DNA of 64,000 bases from Flavivirga jejuensis (GCF_030540765.1 NZ_JAUOEL010000001.1:682001-746000), one strand, 5' to 3'. Positions 33,870-43,844 are shown, counted from the first letter of the stretch. The notes: generated by a model not told the origin, from the letters alone. Numbers and translations: made by a program.

Positions 33870-35921
33870 ATGAATAAAAAAATCGATCAACAAGCAGCAG
33901 ATAATATTAGAGCATTAGCTGTGGCAATGGTAGAAAAAGCAAATTCAGGACACCCAGGAGGCCCTATGGGAGGTGCAGACTTTATGCATATCTTATATTC
34001 TGAGTTCTTCAATTACGATCCATCAGATATGACATGGCCTTTTAGAGATCGATTTTTTATGGATGCTGGTCATTTATCTACCTTGATGTATGCACAGTAT
34101 TATCTTTTAGGAAATTATGAGAAAAAAGATGTTGAAAGTTTCAGACAATGGGGTTCTATTACACCAGGTCACCCTGAAGTTGATGTAGCAAGAGGTATAG
34201 AAAATACATCTGGACCATTAGGACAAGGTCATACTATGGGTGTTGGTGCAGCCATTGCAGCTAAATTTTTAGAAGCTAGATTTGGAGATTGGATGAATCA
34301 TAAAATTTATGGTTTTATTTCTGATGGTGGAATTCAAGAAGAGATTTCACAAGGAGCTGGTAGAATTGCAGGACATTTAGGACTGAGCAATTTTATTATG
34401 TTTTTCGATTCTAACGATATCCAGTTATCAACAGCAACAGATGAGGTAACTACCGAGGATACCGCTATGAAATATGAAGCATGGGGATGGAATGTTGTTA
34501 CTATCGACGGGCATAACCATGAAGCTATTAGAAAAGCATTAACAGATGCTAATAATGAAACAGAAAGACCAACCTTAATTATTGGTAAAACCATTATGGG
34601 TAAAGGTTGTCTTGCTGCAGATGGAAGTATGTTTGAAGGTCACTGTGAATTACACGGACAGCCTATTGGTAATTCAGGAGCAGATTACACAAAAACCTTA
34701 TTAAACCTAGGCGCTAATCCAGAAAGCCCTTTTGATAAGTATGACGATGTAAGTGCATTTTACGAAACATTATTAAAAGAGAAAACAGCTAAAGCAGCAG
34801 AAAAGAAAGCAGCCATTGAAACTTGGAGACAAGGCAATGAAGCGCTTGCAAATAAATTAGATTACTTTTTGTCTGGAGCACTTCCAGATTTAGATTTTGA
34901 ATCTATCGAACATAAAGCAGGTTTAGCTACAAGAGCAGCATCTTCTAACGTACTTGGGTATTTAGCAGAACATGTTGAAAACATGATTGTATCATCTGCA
35001 GATTTATCTAATAGTGATAAAACAGATGGTTTCTTAAAGAAAACATCAGCACTTAAAAAAGGCGATTTTAGTGGTTCGTTCTTACAAGCAGGTGTTGCAG
35101 AATTAACCATGGCATGTATTGCAAATGGTATCGCACTACATGGTGGAATTATTCCAGTGGTAGCAACATTCTTTGTGTTTTCAGATTATATGAAACCAGC
35201 CATTCGTTTAAGTGGTATTCAGGAATTAGGTGTAAAATACGTATGGACGCATGATGCATTCCGTGTTGGAGAAGACGGACCTACACACCAACCAGTTGAG
35301 CAAGAAGCTCAAATAAGATTGTTAGAGAAACTTAAAAACCATAGCGGTAAAAATAGTTTCTTAGCTTTACGCCCTGCAGATTCGGCAGAAACTGCTGTAG
35401 CATGGAAAATGGCTTTAGAAAACAATAATACACCTTCAGGTTTAATATTATCCAGACAAGGGATAAAAGATCTTCCTGCAAATGGAGCATCTAGATATCA
35501 AGAAGCTTTAGCAGCAGAAAAAGGAGGGTATTTAGTGAAAGAAGTAGAGAATCCAGACGCTGTATTAATTGCAAACGGATCTGAAGTAGCAACATTAATT
35601 GAGGCAGCAAAATTACTTGAAGAAAGAGAAAATATTAAAGTGAATATTGCTTCTGTAATTTCTGAAGGCTTATTTAGACTTCAATCTAAAGAATATCAGG
35701 AAAGTGTTATTCCTAAAAACAAACCATTATATGGCTTAACAGCTGGCTTACCGGTAAATTTAGAAGGTCTAGTAGGAGAAAACGGTAGAGTTTTTGGACT
35801 TAATCATTTTGGTTATTCAGCACCTGCAGGCGTTTTGGATGATAAGTTTGGTTTTACAGGAGAAAAAGTATGCCAAAATGTAATCGAATATTTAAATGAA
35901 ACATCAATGGCTAAAATTTAA
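33870..35921 (+). CDS. tkt: Transketolase
   Basis: 683 residues in a single chain. The ThDP-binding N-terminal domain shows MVEKANSGHPGGPMGGADFMH, GPLGQGHTMGVGAAIAAKFL and the cofactor motif SDGGIQEEIS followed by FFDSNDIQL; the middle domain has VWTHDAFRVGEDGPTHQPVEQEAQIR. It transfers two-carbon units between sugar phosphates in the non-oxidative pentose phosphate pathway. A small transaldolase gene follows after 101 bp, completing the pair. SDG in place of the more usual GDG is the only visible variation in the cofactor motif. Confidence 0.96.
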   Translation: MNKKIDQQAADNIRALAVAMVEKANSGHPGGPMGGADFMHILYSEFFNYDPSDMTWPFRDRFFMDAGHLSTLMYAQYYLLGNYEKKDVESFRQWGSITPGHPEVDVARGIENTSGPLGQGHTMGVGAAIAAKFLEARFGDWMNHKIYGFISDGGIQEEISQGAGRIAGHLGLSNFIMFFDSNDIQLSTATDEVTTEDTAMKYEAWGWNVVTIDGHNHEAIRKALTDANNETERPTLIIGKTIMGKGCLAADGSMFEGHCELHGQPIGNSGADYTKTLLNLGANPESPFDKYDDVSAFYETLLKEKTAKAAEKKAAIETWRQGNEALANKLDYFLSGALPDLDFESIEHKAGLATRAASSNVLGYLAEHVENMIVSSADLSNSDKTDGFLKKTSALKKGDFSGSFLQAGVAELTMACIANGIALHGGIIPVVATFFVFSDYMKPAIRLSGIQELGVKYVWTHDAFRVGEDGPTHQPVEQEAQIRLLEKLKNHSGKNSFLALRPADSAETAVAWKMALENNNTPSGLILSRQGIKDLPANGASRYQEALAAEKGGYLVKEVENPDAVLIANGSEVATLIEAAKLLEERENIKVNIASVISEGLFRLQSKEYQESVIPKNKPLYGLTAGLPVNLEGLVGENGRVFGLNHFGYSAPAGVLDDKFGFTGEKVCQNVIEYLNETSMAKI

Positions 35922-36022
35922 TCATATAATGATTAAGCCGATGACCTTTGCAGAGCACTTTGGCTGTGCTAAAGGTAAATTAAAGTTAAAGTAAGGCAGA
36001 TTAAACAATAAATTATAAGCAA

Positions 36023-36679
36023 ATGAAATTTTTTATAGACACAGCTAACTTAGGTGATATTGCAGAAGCACAAGCTTTAGGCGTTTTAGATGGCGTTACA
36101 ACCAATCCATCATTGATGGCAAAAGAAGGTATTACTGGTGCTGAAAATATTTTAGCACATTACCAAAAAATTTGTGATCTAGTTGATGGCGATGTAAGTG
36201 CAGAAGTTATATCTACCAATTTTGAAGGTATGGTAGAAGAAGGCGAAAAATTAGCTGCTTTACACCCACAAATAGTAGTGAAATTACCACTAATTGCTGA
36301 TGGGATTAAAGCATGTAAATACTTTTCAGATAAAGGAATAAGAACCAATGTGACTTTAGTTTTTTCTGCAGGACAAGCATTATTAGCTGCTAAAGCAGGA
36401 GCTACTTATGTGTCTCCGTTTATTGGTAGACTAGACGATATTTCTACAGATGGTTTAAACCTAATTGCTGAAATAAGACAGATTTATGATAACTATGGCT
36501 TCGAGACTCAAATTTTAGCAGCTTCTGTACGTCATACAATGCACGTTATAGACTGTGCTAAGTTAGGATCTGATGTTATGACTGGACCTTTATCATCAAT
36601 TAAAGGACTGCTTAAACATCCATTAACAGATATTGGTTTAGCTAAATTTTTAGAAGACTATAAAAAAGGAAATCAGTAG
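36023..36679 (+). CDS. Transaldolase, small (FSA/TalC) type
   Basis: 218 residues, the length of the short transaldolase/fructose-6-phosphate aldolase subfamily. It opens [20 protein letters not shown] with [13 protein letters not shown], has the Schiff-base Lys87 in VVKLPL, and [31 protein letters not shown] followed by LAASVRH. In an organism with transketolase and no long transaldolase nearby it probably serves as the pentose-phosphate transaldolase. It shares direction with tkt and ends in a strong terminator. Confidence 0.93.
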   Translation: MKFFIDTANLGDIAEAQALGVLDGVTTNPSLMAKEGITGAENILAHYQKICDLVDGDVSAEVISTNFEGMVEEGEKLAALHPQIVVKLPLIADGIKACKYFSDKGIRTNVTLVFSAGQALLAAKAGATYVSPFIGRLDDISTDGLNLIAEIRQIYDNYGFETQILAASVRHTMHVIDCAKLGSDVMTGPLSSIKGLLKHPLTDIGLAKFLEDYKKGNQ

Positions 36680-36700
36680 GTTTCTTTTAAATTTATAAGA

Positions 36701-36740
36701 AAAAGCTTCTCAAATTTTTTTTGAGAAGCTTTTATTATTT
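36701..36740. terminator. Rho-independent terminator after the transaldolase gene
   Basis: AAAAGCTTCTCAA (36701-36713) pairs with TTGAGAAGCTTTT (36721-36733) across a 7-base AT-rich loop, followed by TATTATTT. The stem is flanked by A on one side and T on the other, so it could end transcription from both the transaldolase gene and the convergent membrane-protein gene at 36755-37177. Confidence 0.9.
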
Positions 36741-36754
36741 GAATTAATATATAA

Positions 36755-37177
36755 TTATCCTTCAGCAGTAAACTTTCTATAAACTAAACTAGCTATAATA
36801 CCCATTATAACATAATGCACAACATAAATAATGGCGTTTATAATAGTTCCAGGCAGATCCATGATGTTTGAAGTAGAGTAACCAATTAGTCCACCGCCTA
36901 AACCTATTAAAATACCAACCCATATACCAAATTGAACACCATGAGAAATACCGTGCGTACCTCGTGCCCATTTTGAATATATAGTTGAAAATGCGAAACC
37001 TATAACTAAACAACCAATGGCTAGTAAAGCCATATCTGGCATTTCTTTCATAAGACCAGCAGTAGTAGCATGGTCTGCTAGCATTGGATCCCCTATAATA
37101 CCCCAAAGTAGCCACCCGCCAAGGAAGCCCCAAATGGAGGTAATGATCGTTGAAATTAAATTTGTTTTAGAAAACAT
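36755..37177 (-). CDS. Small four-helix membrane protein, unknown function
   Basis: 140 residues with four predicted membrane spans: about 7-29 (IITSIWGFLGGWLLWGIIG), 49-67 (LLAIGCLVIGFAFSTIYS), 84-105 (GIWVGILIGLGGGLIGYS) and 111-134 (IINAIIYVVHYVIMGIIASLVY). The Gly-rich third helix and short polar links are notable. I do not recognise the family; no catalytic motif is visible. It is convergent with the transaldolase gene and shares the terminator between them. A frame on the same strand at 36789-37133 is its shadow. Confidence 0.75.
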   Translation of the reverse strand: MFSKTNLISTIITSIWGFLGGWLLWGIIGDPMLADHATTAGLMKEMPDMALLAIGCLVIGFAFSTIYSKWARGTHGISHGVQFGIWVGILIGLGGGLIGYSTSNIMDLPGTIINAIIYVVHYVIMGIIASLVYRKFTAEG

Positions 37178-37551
37178 AATTTTAGTTTTAAATGGTTAAT
37201 ATGTAGTTAAATATATGTAAAATTATTAAATTCATATATTTTTAGTTAATAAATTGCGAACATTTCAGTTTTAAAAACATTCGAAGCTTGTTCGAAGGTT
37301 TTTATTTAAATTATTATTCCTGTAAAAACGAGGATTTAAATAGCGTTCGTAGCCCTAAACGCATCAAATATTATATCGTGTTTTCTATTGGTTAAATATT
37401 TTTAAATAGGTATGAATGCAACCAAATTTAAATAGTTAAAAACACAGTAAATTTTAACATTTAAATTTGTAACATTTTTGGTGTTAACAAGTCTAATTTA
37501 TAACGACTAAACCAATAATTTGTAACTTTGTATTTTAAGAAAACTGATAAT
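37178..37551. other. Non-coding region before the GAF gene, with promoter element
   Basis: No gene is visible in these 374 bases. TTCGAA occurs twice five bases apart (37280-37285 and 37291-37296). Around 37316 a decayed copy of the ATTCCCGT-type hairpin element lies in CCTGTAAAAACGAGG. Near the end, TAACTTTG at 37523-37530 is a good -7 box, 22 bp before the GAF start; no TTG sits at 19 bases upstream. That box falls inside the longer frame starting at 37528, which supports the later ATG. Confidence 0.55.
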
Positions 37552-39924
37552 ATGGATATTAACGATAATATCGAATCGCCTTTAAACTTAAAAGTGAGTT
37601 TTAATATGCTGTTAAAGCATTACAAGACATTAGCTGAAAGTGATGATGAACTTGTTTCAGCTAAAGCAAAGCATATTATAAAGGTTGCAGCAGATTATCC
37701 AGAATTAGAAGAAGGTTTTAGTGACTTTTCGATACTAGAAGAAAGAGAAAAAGAAATAGCGATAATTCTCGAAGATTCATTTAGTACGATCTTAACTAAA
37801 AACGAAATAAAAACAGCATCAGTTCCTTTCCATAATTTAATTTTTAATTCTTCAGAGCGGTTTAAAAGTATTATTAAAACAGCAGGTGACGATTTTGAGC
37901 TTGAAATGAAAAATATGCCTGATAATGATACATATATTATCGCATGTACCATCATTTTAAATTTTTGTTATGGCTACAATTTAAATTTTAAAAGACCATT
38001 TTATTACGAAATACCAGATGTTAACGGAATACTTCATTATTATAAAATATTATATAATGCAGATTTCTGTGAAATTATTCCAACTGAGACCGCTAAAAAG
38101 ATCACTCGCGAGGATTATGACGAATTACTAGATAATTTTGAGAATATAGAGCTTTGGAAAGAGAAGTTTCCGCCAAATAGTTACATTTTCAAGGGGTTCG
38201 TTATATCAAATATTTTTGATGTTACCGACGATCAATCTATATCCAATATAAAAACGACCTTAATAGGAGAAGATAAGCGGAATAATGAAAGCTTTATGGA
38301 CGGTTTTCATGAAATTTTCAGATCTCTTTTAGGAATAAATGATATAAAAGTTGGTTTTTCAATTTACAATGAGGAAGAGCAGACCTTTGAACATGTTTAT
38401 GGTGTTGGTGTGAACAGTTTTCTGCTGAATAATATAGAAAGTGCCTCTTGTTCTGGAGCCTTATGTGGCTGGTCCTACGATAGGCTGATGAATGAAAAGA
38501 AGTACTTTACGGTTTCGGATGTAGATAAAATGTTTGGATTATCTGAAGGGAAAGCGCCTCATATTAAGGCATTACATGAGCAGGGTATAAAAAGTGCCAT
38601 TTTTGCTCCTATTGCTAATGATAAAGGTTTAATGGGGATATTAGAAATTGTGTCTAATAAACCCTATGTTCTTAACAGTATAAACGCTAATAAATTAATA
38701 GATGTTATGCCGTTTATTGTATCGGCGGTTGAGCGGTCAAAAAACGAAGAAGAGAATTTAATTGAGGCGATCATCCAAAAAGAATGTACCTCCATTCACC
38801 CCAGTGTGCATTGGAGATTTGAAAAAGAAGCGAAGAATTTTATTAAAGCTGATATGAATGGAGAACAAGCTATTTTTAAAAAAATAGCTTTTGAAAATAT
38901 TTACCCTCTTTATGGACAGATTGATATAAAAGGATCATCAGAAGCTCGTAATAAGGCAACAAAACAAGATTTAACACTTCAATTAAAAGCCATTAAAAGT
39001 ATTTTTGAAAGCGCTTTAGAAGTGGAGACATTGCCAATCTATGAGCAATTTATATATCAAACCAATAATTATTTAAAAAATTTAGAAGTCAATTTTCAAG
39101 TAGATAGTGAACAACAAATCTCCGAGTTTTTCAAACAAGATATAGAGCCCGTTCTTAAGTATCTTTACACAACAGATACATTAAAAGAGCAGATTGATGC
39201 CTATTTTGATAGTATTGATAATAAAGTAAATGTGCTTTACAAACATAGAAAAGAGTACGATGATACTATTGCAGTTATTAATAAAGAAATGGCGGCTCTT
39301 CTAGATGCAAAACAAGTAGAAGCACAACAAATGTATCCGCATTATTTTGAACGTTTTAAAACAGATGGTGTTGAGCATAATATGTATGTAGGTGAATCCA
39401 TTACTAAAGAAGAAAGTTTTAATCTTATCTATTTGTATAATTTACGTTTGTGGCAGTTACAAGTAATGTGTGAAATGGAAAACTCCTATTATCAAATGCA
39501 ACCAGATTTTCCAGTGGAGCTAGATGTTGCGTCCATGGTATTAGTATTTAATCAACCATTGTCCATTAGTTTTAGAATGGACGAAAAACAATTTGATGTA
39601 GATGGCACTTATAATGCACGTTACGAAATTGTAAAAAAACGAGTTGATAAAGCGCATATAAAAGGAACCACAGAACGTGTGACTCAAAAAGGAAAAATAA
39701 GTATTGTATACTCTCAAAAGCAAGATGAGAGAGAATATTTAAGATATATCAAGTTTTTGCAGTCTAAACATTATTTAGACACAGATATTGAAATAGTTGA
39801 ACTTCAAGACTTACAAGCTGTTACAGGACTTAAAGCCATTCGAGTAAGTGTGCTATATCATAAAGACGAAAACGATAAGTCCTTTTATACTTATGACGAT
39901 TTAATGAAGGAGATTAAGGCTTAA
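37552..39924 (+). CDS. GAF-domain protein of unknown signal
   Basis: 790 residues from the ATG at 37552. A GAF-like sensor domain occupies roughly 255-400 (IKVGFSIYNEEEQTFEHVYG, then SAIFAPIANDKGLMGILEIVSN). The N-terminal 240 residues and the long helical C-terminal half (about 400-790) have no recognised domain; the C-terminal half contains LRLWQLQVMCEMENSYYQM. No kinase, cyclase or DNA-binding domain is visible, so it is probably a ligand-sensing scaffold. Its last 19 codons recur as a relic at 43938-43994, across the iron-uptake pair. Confidence 0.8.
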   Translation: MDINDNIESPLNLKVSFNMLLKHYKTLAESDDELVSAKAKHIIKVAADYPELEEGFSDFSILEEREKEIAIILEDSFSTILTKNEIKTASVPFHNLIFNSSERFKSIIKTAGDDFELEMKNMPDNDTYIIACTIILNFCYGYNLNFKRPFYYEIPDVNGILHYYKILYNADFCEIIPTETAKKITREDYDELLDNFENIELWKEKFPPNSYIFKGFVISNIFDVTDDQSISNIKTTLIGEDKRNNESFMDGFHEIFRSLLGINDIKVGFSIYNEEEQTFEHVYGVGVNSFLLNNIESASCSGALCGWSYDRLMNEKKYFTVSDVDKMFGLSEGKAPHIKALHEQGIKSAIFAPIANDKGLMGILEIVSNKPYVLNSINANKLIDVMPFIVSAVERSKNEEENLIEAIIQKECTSIHPSVHWRFEKEAKNFIKADMNGEQAIFKKIAFENIYPLYGQIDIKGSSEARNKATKQDLTLQLKAIKSIFESALEVETLPIYEQFIYQTNNYLKNLEVNFQVDSEQQISEFFKQDIEPVLKYLYTTDTLKEQIDAYFDSIDNKVNVLYKHRKEYDDTIAVINKEMAALLDAKQVEAQQMYPHYFERFKTDGVEHNMYVGESITKEESFNLIYLYNLRLWQLQVMCEMENSYYQMQPDFPVELDVASMVLVFNQPLSISFRMDEKQFDVDGTYNARYEIVKKRVDKAHIKGTTERVTQKGKISIVYSQKQDEREYLRYIKFLQSKHYLDTDIEIVELQDLQAVTGLKAIRVSVLYHKDENDKSFYTYDDLMKEIKA

Positions 39925-39930
39925 TCTCTT

Positions 39931-41052
39931 TTAGTTCGATTGCTTTTTATAGTTACGCCCATACCATAAAAGTACTCCGGTAACAGGTAAACTTGCCGTT
40001 AATAAACTAATTAAAAAAGCTATTATTTTTCCAACAATGCCACCGATGGCTCCAATATGAATGTCGTAATTCATTCGGAGTAATTTATCTGCAAACTTTG
40101 CATTTTTATACGTGCCATAAACACTAGGTGTTTCAATTTCTTCTAGGGTGTTTTGGTCGAAAAAACGAAAATCCGAATCATAAAATAAATCGTTACTATT
40201 AGAGACTTCAATATAAATACTAGAAGCATCAGATTCGGGGTAATGCAATTCAAAACTTTCTGCATTTGGCGATTCTTTTTGAAGTTTTACAATTAACTTA
40301 TCAATAGGAAGTATCTCGTTATCAATTTGAGGTTCACTTTTGTTTTCAGGAATAATAAATTGAACAACGTTATCTCCTCCAGTAGATTTATAAACCACAT
40401 ACATGAGCCAATTATAAGACATTATAGAACCTGTAAAAGCAAGAATTAATGCTAAAGAACAAATGTAAAATCCAATAACAGTGTGTAAATCGAAGTTTTT
40501 ACGTTTCCAACGTGTTGTAGATTTCCAATCGAATTTTAATCGCTGCTTTAAGTTTTTACGCTTTTTAGGAATCCATAGTATAAATCCCGAAATGATGATT
40601 AAAATAAAGATTAAAATAGAAGCGCCTACCAATTGCTCTCCAAATGCCTTAGGTAACCACAACCTTACATGCCCTTTTAAAACAAAAGCAAAAAAACCAG
40701 AAAGATGGTTATCTATTTGAATGACTTCACCAGAATATGGGTTTAAAAATACGCTCTGATAAAACTCAGGTTCTTCATCATAAAAAATAACTTCAATAGC
40801 ATCATCGTTTTTTTTAAATAAACTCCCATGAATAGTATTATTTGGGAATATATTTTCTACAATATTTTTGGCTTCTGTGGGCGTTAAAATAGCCTTGTTT
40901 TGAGGTTTAACTTTTTTGTAATCGCTATAAAGACTTTCGATTTCAGTTTTAAAAGTCCAACAACAACCTGTTAGAGAAACAATAAGAACGACTAAGCCTG
41001 TGGCTAGCCCTAAAACTTTATGCAGTGTAAGTATCGATTTTTTAAATGTCAT
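39931..41052 (-). CDS. PepSY-domain membrane protein
   Basis: 373 residues from the ATG at 41052 (MTFKKSILTLHKVLGLATG). This is a PepSY-associated TM protein: a first span with LHKVLGLATGLVVLIVSLTGCCWTF, a periplasmic PepSY region (LTPTEAKNIVENIFPNN), spans near FVLKGHVRLWLP and SILIFILIIISGFILWIPKK, a conserved FDLHTVIGFYICSLALILAFTGSIM, and a final SLLTASLPVTGVLLWYGR. Such proteins accompany siderophore receptors and are thought to help iron release or reduction at the inner membrane. It is downstream of the TonB receptor on the same strand but after a terminator, with a possible own -7 box (minus strand TATTTTTG, 41058-41065). Confidence 0.9.
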   Translation of the reverse strand: MTFKKSILTLHKVLGLATGLVVLIVSLTGCCWTFKTEIESLYSDYKKVKPQNKAILTPTEAKNIVENIFPNNTIHGSLFKKNDDAIEVIFYDEEPEFYQSVFLNPYSGEVIQIDNHLSGFFAFVLKGHVRLWLPKAFGEQLVGASILIFILIIISGFILWIPKKRKNLKQRLKFDWKSTTRWKRKNFDLHTVIGFYICSLALILAFTGSIMSYNWLMYVVYKSTGGDNVVQFIIPENKSEPQIDNEILPIDKLIVKLQKESPNAESFELHYPESDASSIYIEVSNSNDLFYDSDFRFFDQNTLEEIETPSVYGTYKNAKFADKLLRMNYDIHIGAIGGIVGKIIAFLISLLTASLPVTGVLLWYGRNYKKQSN

Positions 41053-41064
41053 TTTTGCAAAAAT

Positions 41065-41109
41065 AAAAAAAGGCAACCCTTTATTTAAATAAAGAGCTGC
41101 CTTTTTTTT
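41065..41109. terminator. Bidirectional-looking terminator between receptor and PepSY genes
   Basis: A long interrupted stem: AGGCA (41071-41075) with TGCCT (41098-41102), and inside it CTTTATTT (41079-41086) with AAATAAAG (41087-41094). It is flanked by As on the left and eight Ts on the right, so it has a U-tract on either strand. On the minus strand it follows the receptor gene by 15 bp and precedes the PepSY gene, so it may attenuate rather than fully block read-through. Confidence 0.85.
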
Positions 41110-41123
41110 AATGTTTTTTTTAT

Positions 41124-43547
41124 TTAGAACGAATAGGTGATATTAGCTAAAAAGGCTCTGGTTTGTTGAGGTGTTACAGTACTCCAACCAGAGTAATAAG
41201 TTTCATCTGTAAGATTGTTTCCTTTGAGGCTTATTCTGATTTTTTTAGTCTCGTAATAAACAGAAGCATTGAAAATAGTATAAGCAGGTAGAATAAAACC
41301 TTCAGTAATAGTGTAATCACTCATGGTGTCATAATCGCTTGCGCCATTAAAGCCTGCTCCAAAACCAAAGTTTTTTGCAAAACCTTCTTTAAATTGATAG
41401 TCTCCCCAGAAATTATATAATATATCTGAACCAGATTCGGAAGTACGTACCCCAATTAAATCAGGTCTTGATATAGATGCAGTGACTTCTGCGTTGTTAT
41501 AGCTAAACCCACCTCTTAGGTTTAAACCACTAATTGGGTTCGTATTTACTTCAAGTTCTATACCTTGACTTTTTACAGTAGCATCTTGTTGTTTATCAGC
41601 ACCAAAACCCATTATTTTATCTTTAACTTCTATGTTGTAAAAGCTAAGCGTTGCTTCTAATTTGTTATTAAAAAGATTGGTTTTCATACCAAATTCCAAT
41701 TGATTAGCATGTTCTAAATCGTAAGATTGTACTGTAACTCCAGCATCTGGGTCATTCATATCTACAGGAACAATTTCTGGACTTACATATGAAAAACTAT
41801 TTTGGTAATTTGCAAATACAGATAACTCATTCAAAATAGGTTGGAATACAATACCAAATTTAGGAGAGAAAGCTGATTCTTCGTAAACTTGTTCATCATC
41901 AGAAGGATCGTTTTTATCTCCATCATAATTGAATCTATCGTAACGAATGCTTGCCATTGCCGATAAATTAGGTAGAATTTTAATCACATTAGATATATAG
42001 GCACCTAAGACATTTTGATTGATATCGATATCTGAATTTTCAGATCCTAATAAAGCAGTATCTATATTATTTGCATTAATAATAGGCTCCCCAAAAGGAA
42101 GATCTCCTTGAGCGGTAACAGTATGCAAATAAGCAAAGCCCGAACTTTCATCAATAATTTTCGATTTTAAATAATCGATACCAACCAATAATTTATTTTG
42201 AAAACTACCTAATTTAAAATCACCTGTAAAGTTTTGTTGTAAATTAAGTGTTTTTGTTCTTGCATCAGAATTTTGAGCATTTAATGAAAAATAAGGAGTC
42301 GCCAGTGGATTGGAAACATCTGTCCAATCTGCATAATTCCATAAATAAGTATAGTATCCATTAGATTTTGCTATGCCTCCAGCTACTATAGATTGAGAAG
42401 ACCAATTGTCTGAAATTTTATATGCAATTTCACCTCTATAATTTTGAGTGATGTTATTAATAGTAACATCGTTGCTTGTTAGAGATAAATTAGTATCGTA
42501 ATTTAATGCTTCTATGGTGTTAAATACTAAAGGAACAGATCTATTTAAGAAAAGAAAAGTCTGATTGGTTTGCTCATTATCGGAAGCTTCATAAGCAAAG
42601 TTTAATGTTAATTTGTTGCTTATTTTATAAGAAACTGAAGGTGCTATAAATACAGATTTTTTAAACCCATAATCTTGAAAACTATTTTCTTCTTGGTAAC
42701 CAGCATTTAAACGTAACGATAAATTTTCGTTTTCGGTTATGTTTATATCAGCGTTTAATTTTCTATAGTCAAACGATCCGCCAGCTATAGAAATACTTCC
42801 TCCATTTCCATTGTATGGCTTTTTGGTAACAATATTAATTAGACCACCGTAAGATGTAACAGTGCTTCCAAATAAGGTTGCAGAAGGCCCTTTTATAACT
42901 TCTACGCGTTCTACGTTTGATGGATTGATAAACCCATTTGTGATTCCTGCAACACCATTAACTAGTTGAGGCTGTACAGAGAAACCACGAATAGAATAAT
43001 ACCCTGCACCATCACCACTTCTACCTGTGGAAGACCATAATTTGTCTACACCTACTGCATTTTTTAAAGCATCTTCAAAGTTGTTTACAGATTGCGATAC
43101 AAGCAATTGGTTTGTAATTGTAGTATAAACCTGGGAATTCTCCATGTTTTTAAGTGGCATTTTTGCAACATAAGCACTTTGTTTTCTAGAGAATTTATTT
43201 TTTCTTTCAGTGTCCAGAATAACTTCTTGTAAAAGCTCATTGCCTTCGTAAAGCTTTATTGAACCCAAGTCTAAGACTTGATCGTTGTTTAATGAGAAGG
43301 CTACCTCTTTGGTCTTATAACCCAAATATGAAATAGATAAAATATAATCACCATTTTCAATATTAGTGATTTCAAACTGACCATCTTCATTAGTTTGTGC
43401 CCCTTTTGTTGTGTTTTTAATAATGACGTTTACACCAAAAAAAGTGTCATCAGAGGCATCGATTATTGTACCTTTTATTGTGCCTGATTGTGCAAAAGTA
43501 AAAATGCTTAGCAATAAAAAAGATACAAATGTAAGTTGTTTCTTCAT
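41124..43547 (-). CDS. TonB-dependent siderophore receptor
   Basis: 807 residues: signal peptide (about 1-19, ending TFAQ), CarboxypepD_reg-like domain (about 21-105, with GTIIDASDDTFFGVNVIIKN), plug (about 120-260) with YYSIRGFSVQPQLVNGVAG and VERVEVIKGPSATLFGS, and a barrel ending NITYSF. The plug motifs are those of ferric-siderophore receptors of the FhuE/FpvA branch. A PepSY membrane protein lies downstream, and a near-perfect Fur-like palindrome lies 74 bp upstream. Iron uptake is well supported; the exact siderophore is not. Confidence 0.93.
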   Translation of the reverse strand: MKKQLTFVSFLLLSIFTFAQSGTIKGTIIDASDDTFFGVNVIIKNTTKGAQTNEDGQFEITNIENGDYILSISYLGYKTKEVAFSLNNDQVLDLGSIKLYEGNELLQEVILDTERKNKFSRKQSAYVAKMPLKNMENSQVYTTITNQLLVSQSVNNFEDALKNAVGVDKLWSSTGRSGDGAGYYSIRGFSVQPQLVNGVAGITNGFINPSNVERVEVIKGPSATLFGSTVTSYGGLINIVTKKPYNGNGGSISIAGGSFDYRKLNADINITENENLSLRLNAGYQEENSFQDYGFKKSVFIAPSVSYKISNKLTLNFAYEASDNEQTNQTFLFLNRSVPLVFNTIEALNYDTNLSLTSNDVTINNITQNYRGEIAYKISDNWSSQSIVAGGIAKSNGYYTYLWNYADWTDVSNPLATPYFSLNAQNSDARTKTLNLQQNFTGDFKLGSFQNKLLVGIDYLKSKIIDESSGFAYLHTVTAQGDLPFGEPIINANNIDTALLGSENSDIDINQNVLGAYISNVIKILPNLSAMASIRYDRFNYDGDKNDPSDDEQVYEESAFSPKFGIVFQPILNELSVFANYQNSFSYVSPEIVPVDMNDPDAGVTVQSYDLEHANQLEFGMKTNLFNNKLEATLSFYNIEVKDKIMGFGADKQQDATVKSQGIELEVNTNPISGLNLRGGFSYNNAEVTASISRPDLIGVRTSESGSDILYNFWGDYQFKEGFAKNFGFGAGFNGASDYDTMSDYTITEGFILPAYTIFNASVYYETKKIRISLKGNNLTDETYYSGWSTVTPQQTRAFLANITYSF

Positions 43548-43589
43548 TTGTTTTTATTTAGACTTAATATAAATAATGCGTATTTGCGG

Positions 43590-43645
43590 CAAAAGTAATT
43601 GCTGGAATAACGTTATCCAAATTATTTATAATTATTCTAAATAAT
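43590..43645 (-). promoter_or_regulatory. Receptor promoter with Fur-like palindrome
   Basis: On the minus strand a -7 box TACTTTTG (43590-43597) is preceded after 20 bases by TTG (43618-43620). Directly next to the TTG, 43621-43645 is a 25-bp palindrome around a central T: left half ATTATTTATAAT, right half ATTCTAAATAAT, 11 of 12 paired. An AT-rich inverted repeat overlapping the promoter of a siderophore receptor is the expected place for a Fur operator; the match to any one consensus was not computed. Confidence 0.6.
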
Positions 43646-43680
43646 AAATTTTAACAAGTTGATATTGTGGTAAATACTAG

Positions 43681-43844
43681 TAACCTGAGTTCGACGTAAG
43701 AAAAATGAAGCTGTTTTTGTAAAATGCTATTTATCAAATATTTATCTTAAGCAAGTAAGTTTTAGATATCTGAAACATATTCAAATCTATTAGTTTCAAG
43801 CTAAAAGTCAATAAATATACGATCCTTACCTCGAACTCAGGTTA
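43681..43844. mobile_element. MITE with 20-bp terminal inverted repeats (complete copy)
   Basis: The left end TAACCTGAGTTCGACGTAAG (43681-43700) is matched at 19 of 20 positions by the reverse complement of the right end (43825-43844). Between them an internal stem pairs TTTTAG...GAAAC (from 43760) with GTTTC...CTAAAA (to 43806). The 164-bp length, lack of coding and presence of a second, truncated copy at 63507-63618 support a miniature transposable element. A TA flanks each end and could be the target duplication. No transposase with matching ends is in the window. Confidence 0.8.

Noticed and set aside
36789-37133. 114-codon minus-strand frame
   Set aside because: It overlaps the four-helix membrane protein in another frame; its Cys/Trp/Tyr-rich translation is a shadow.
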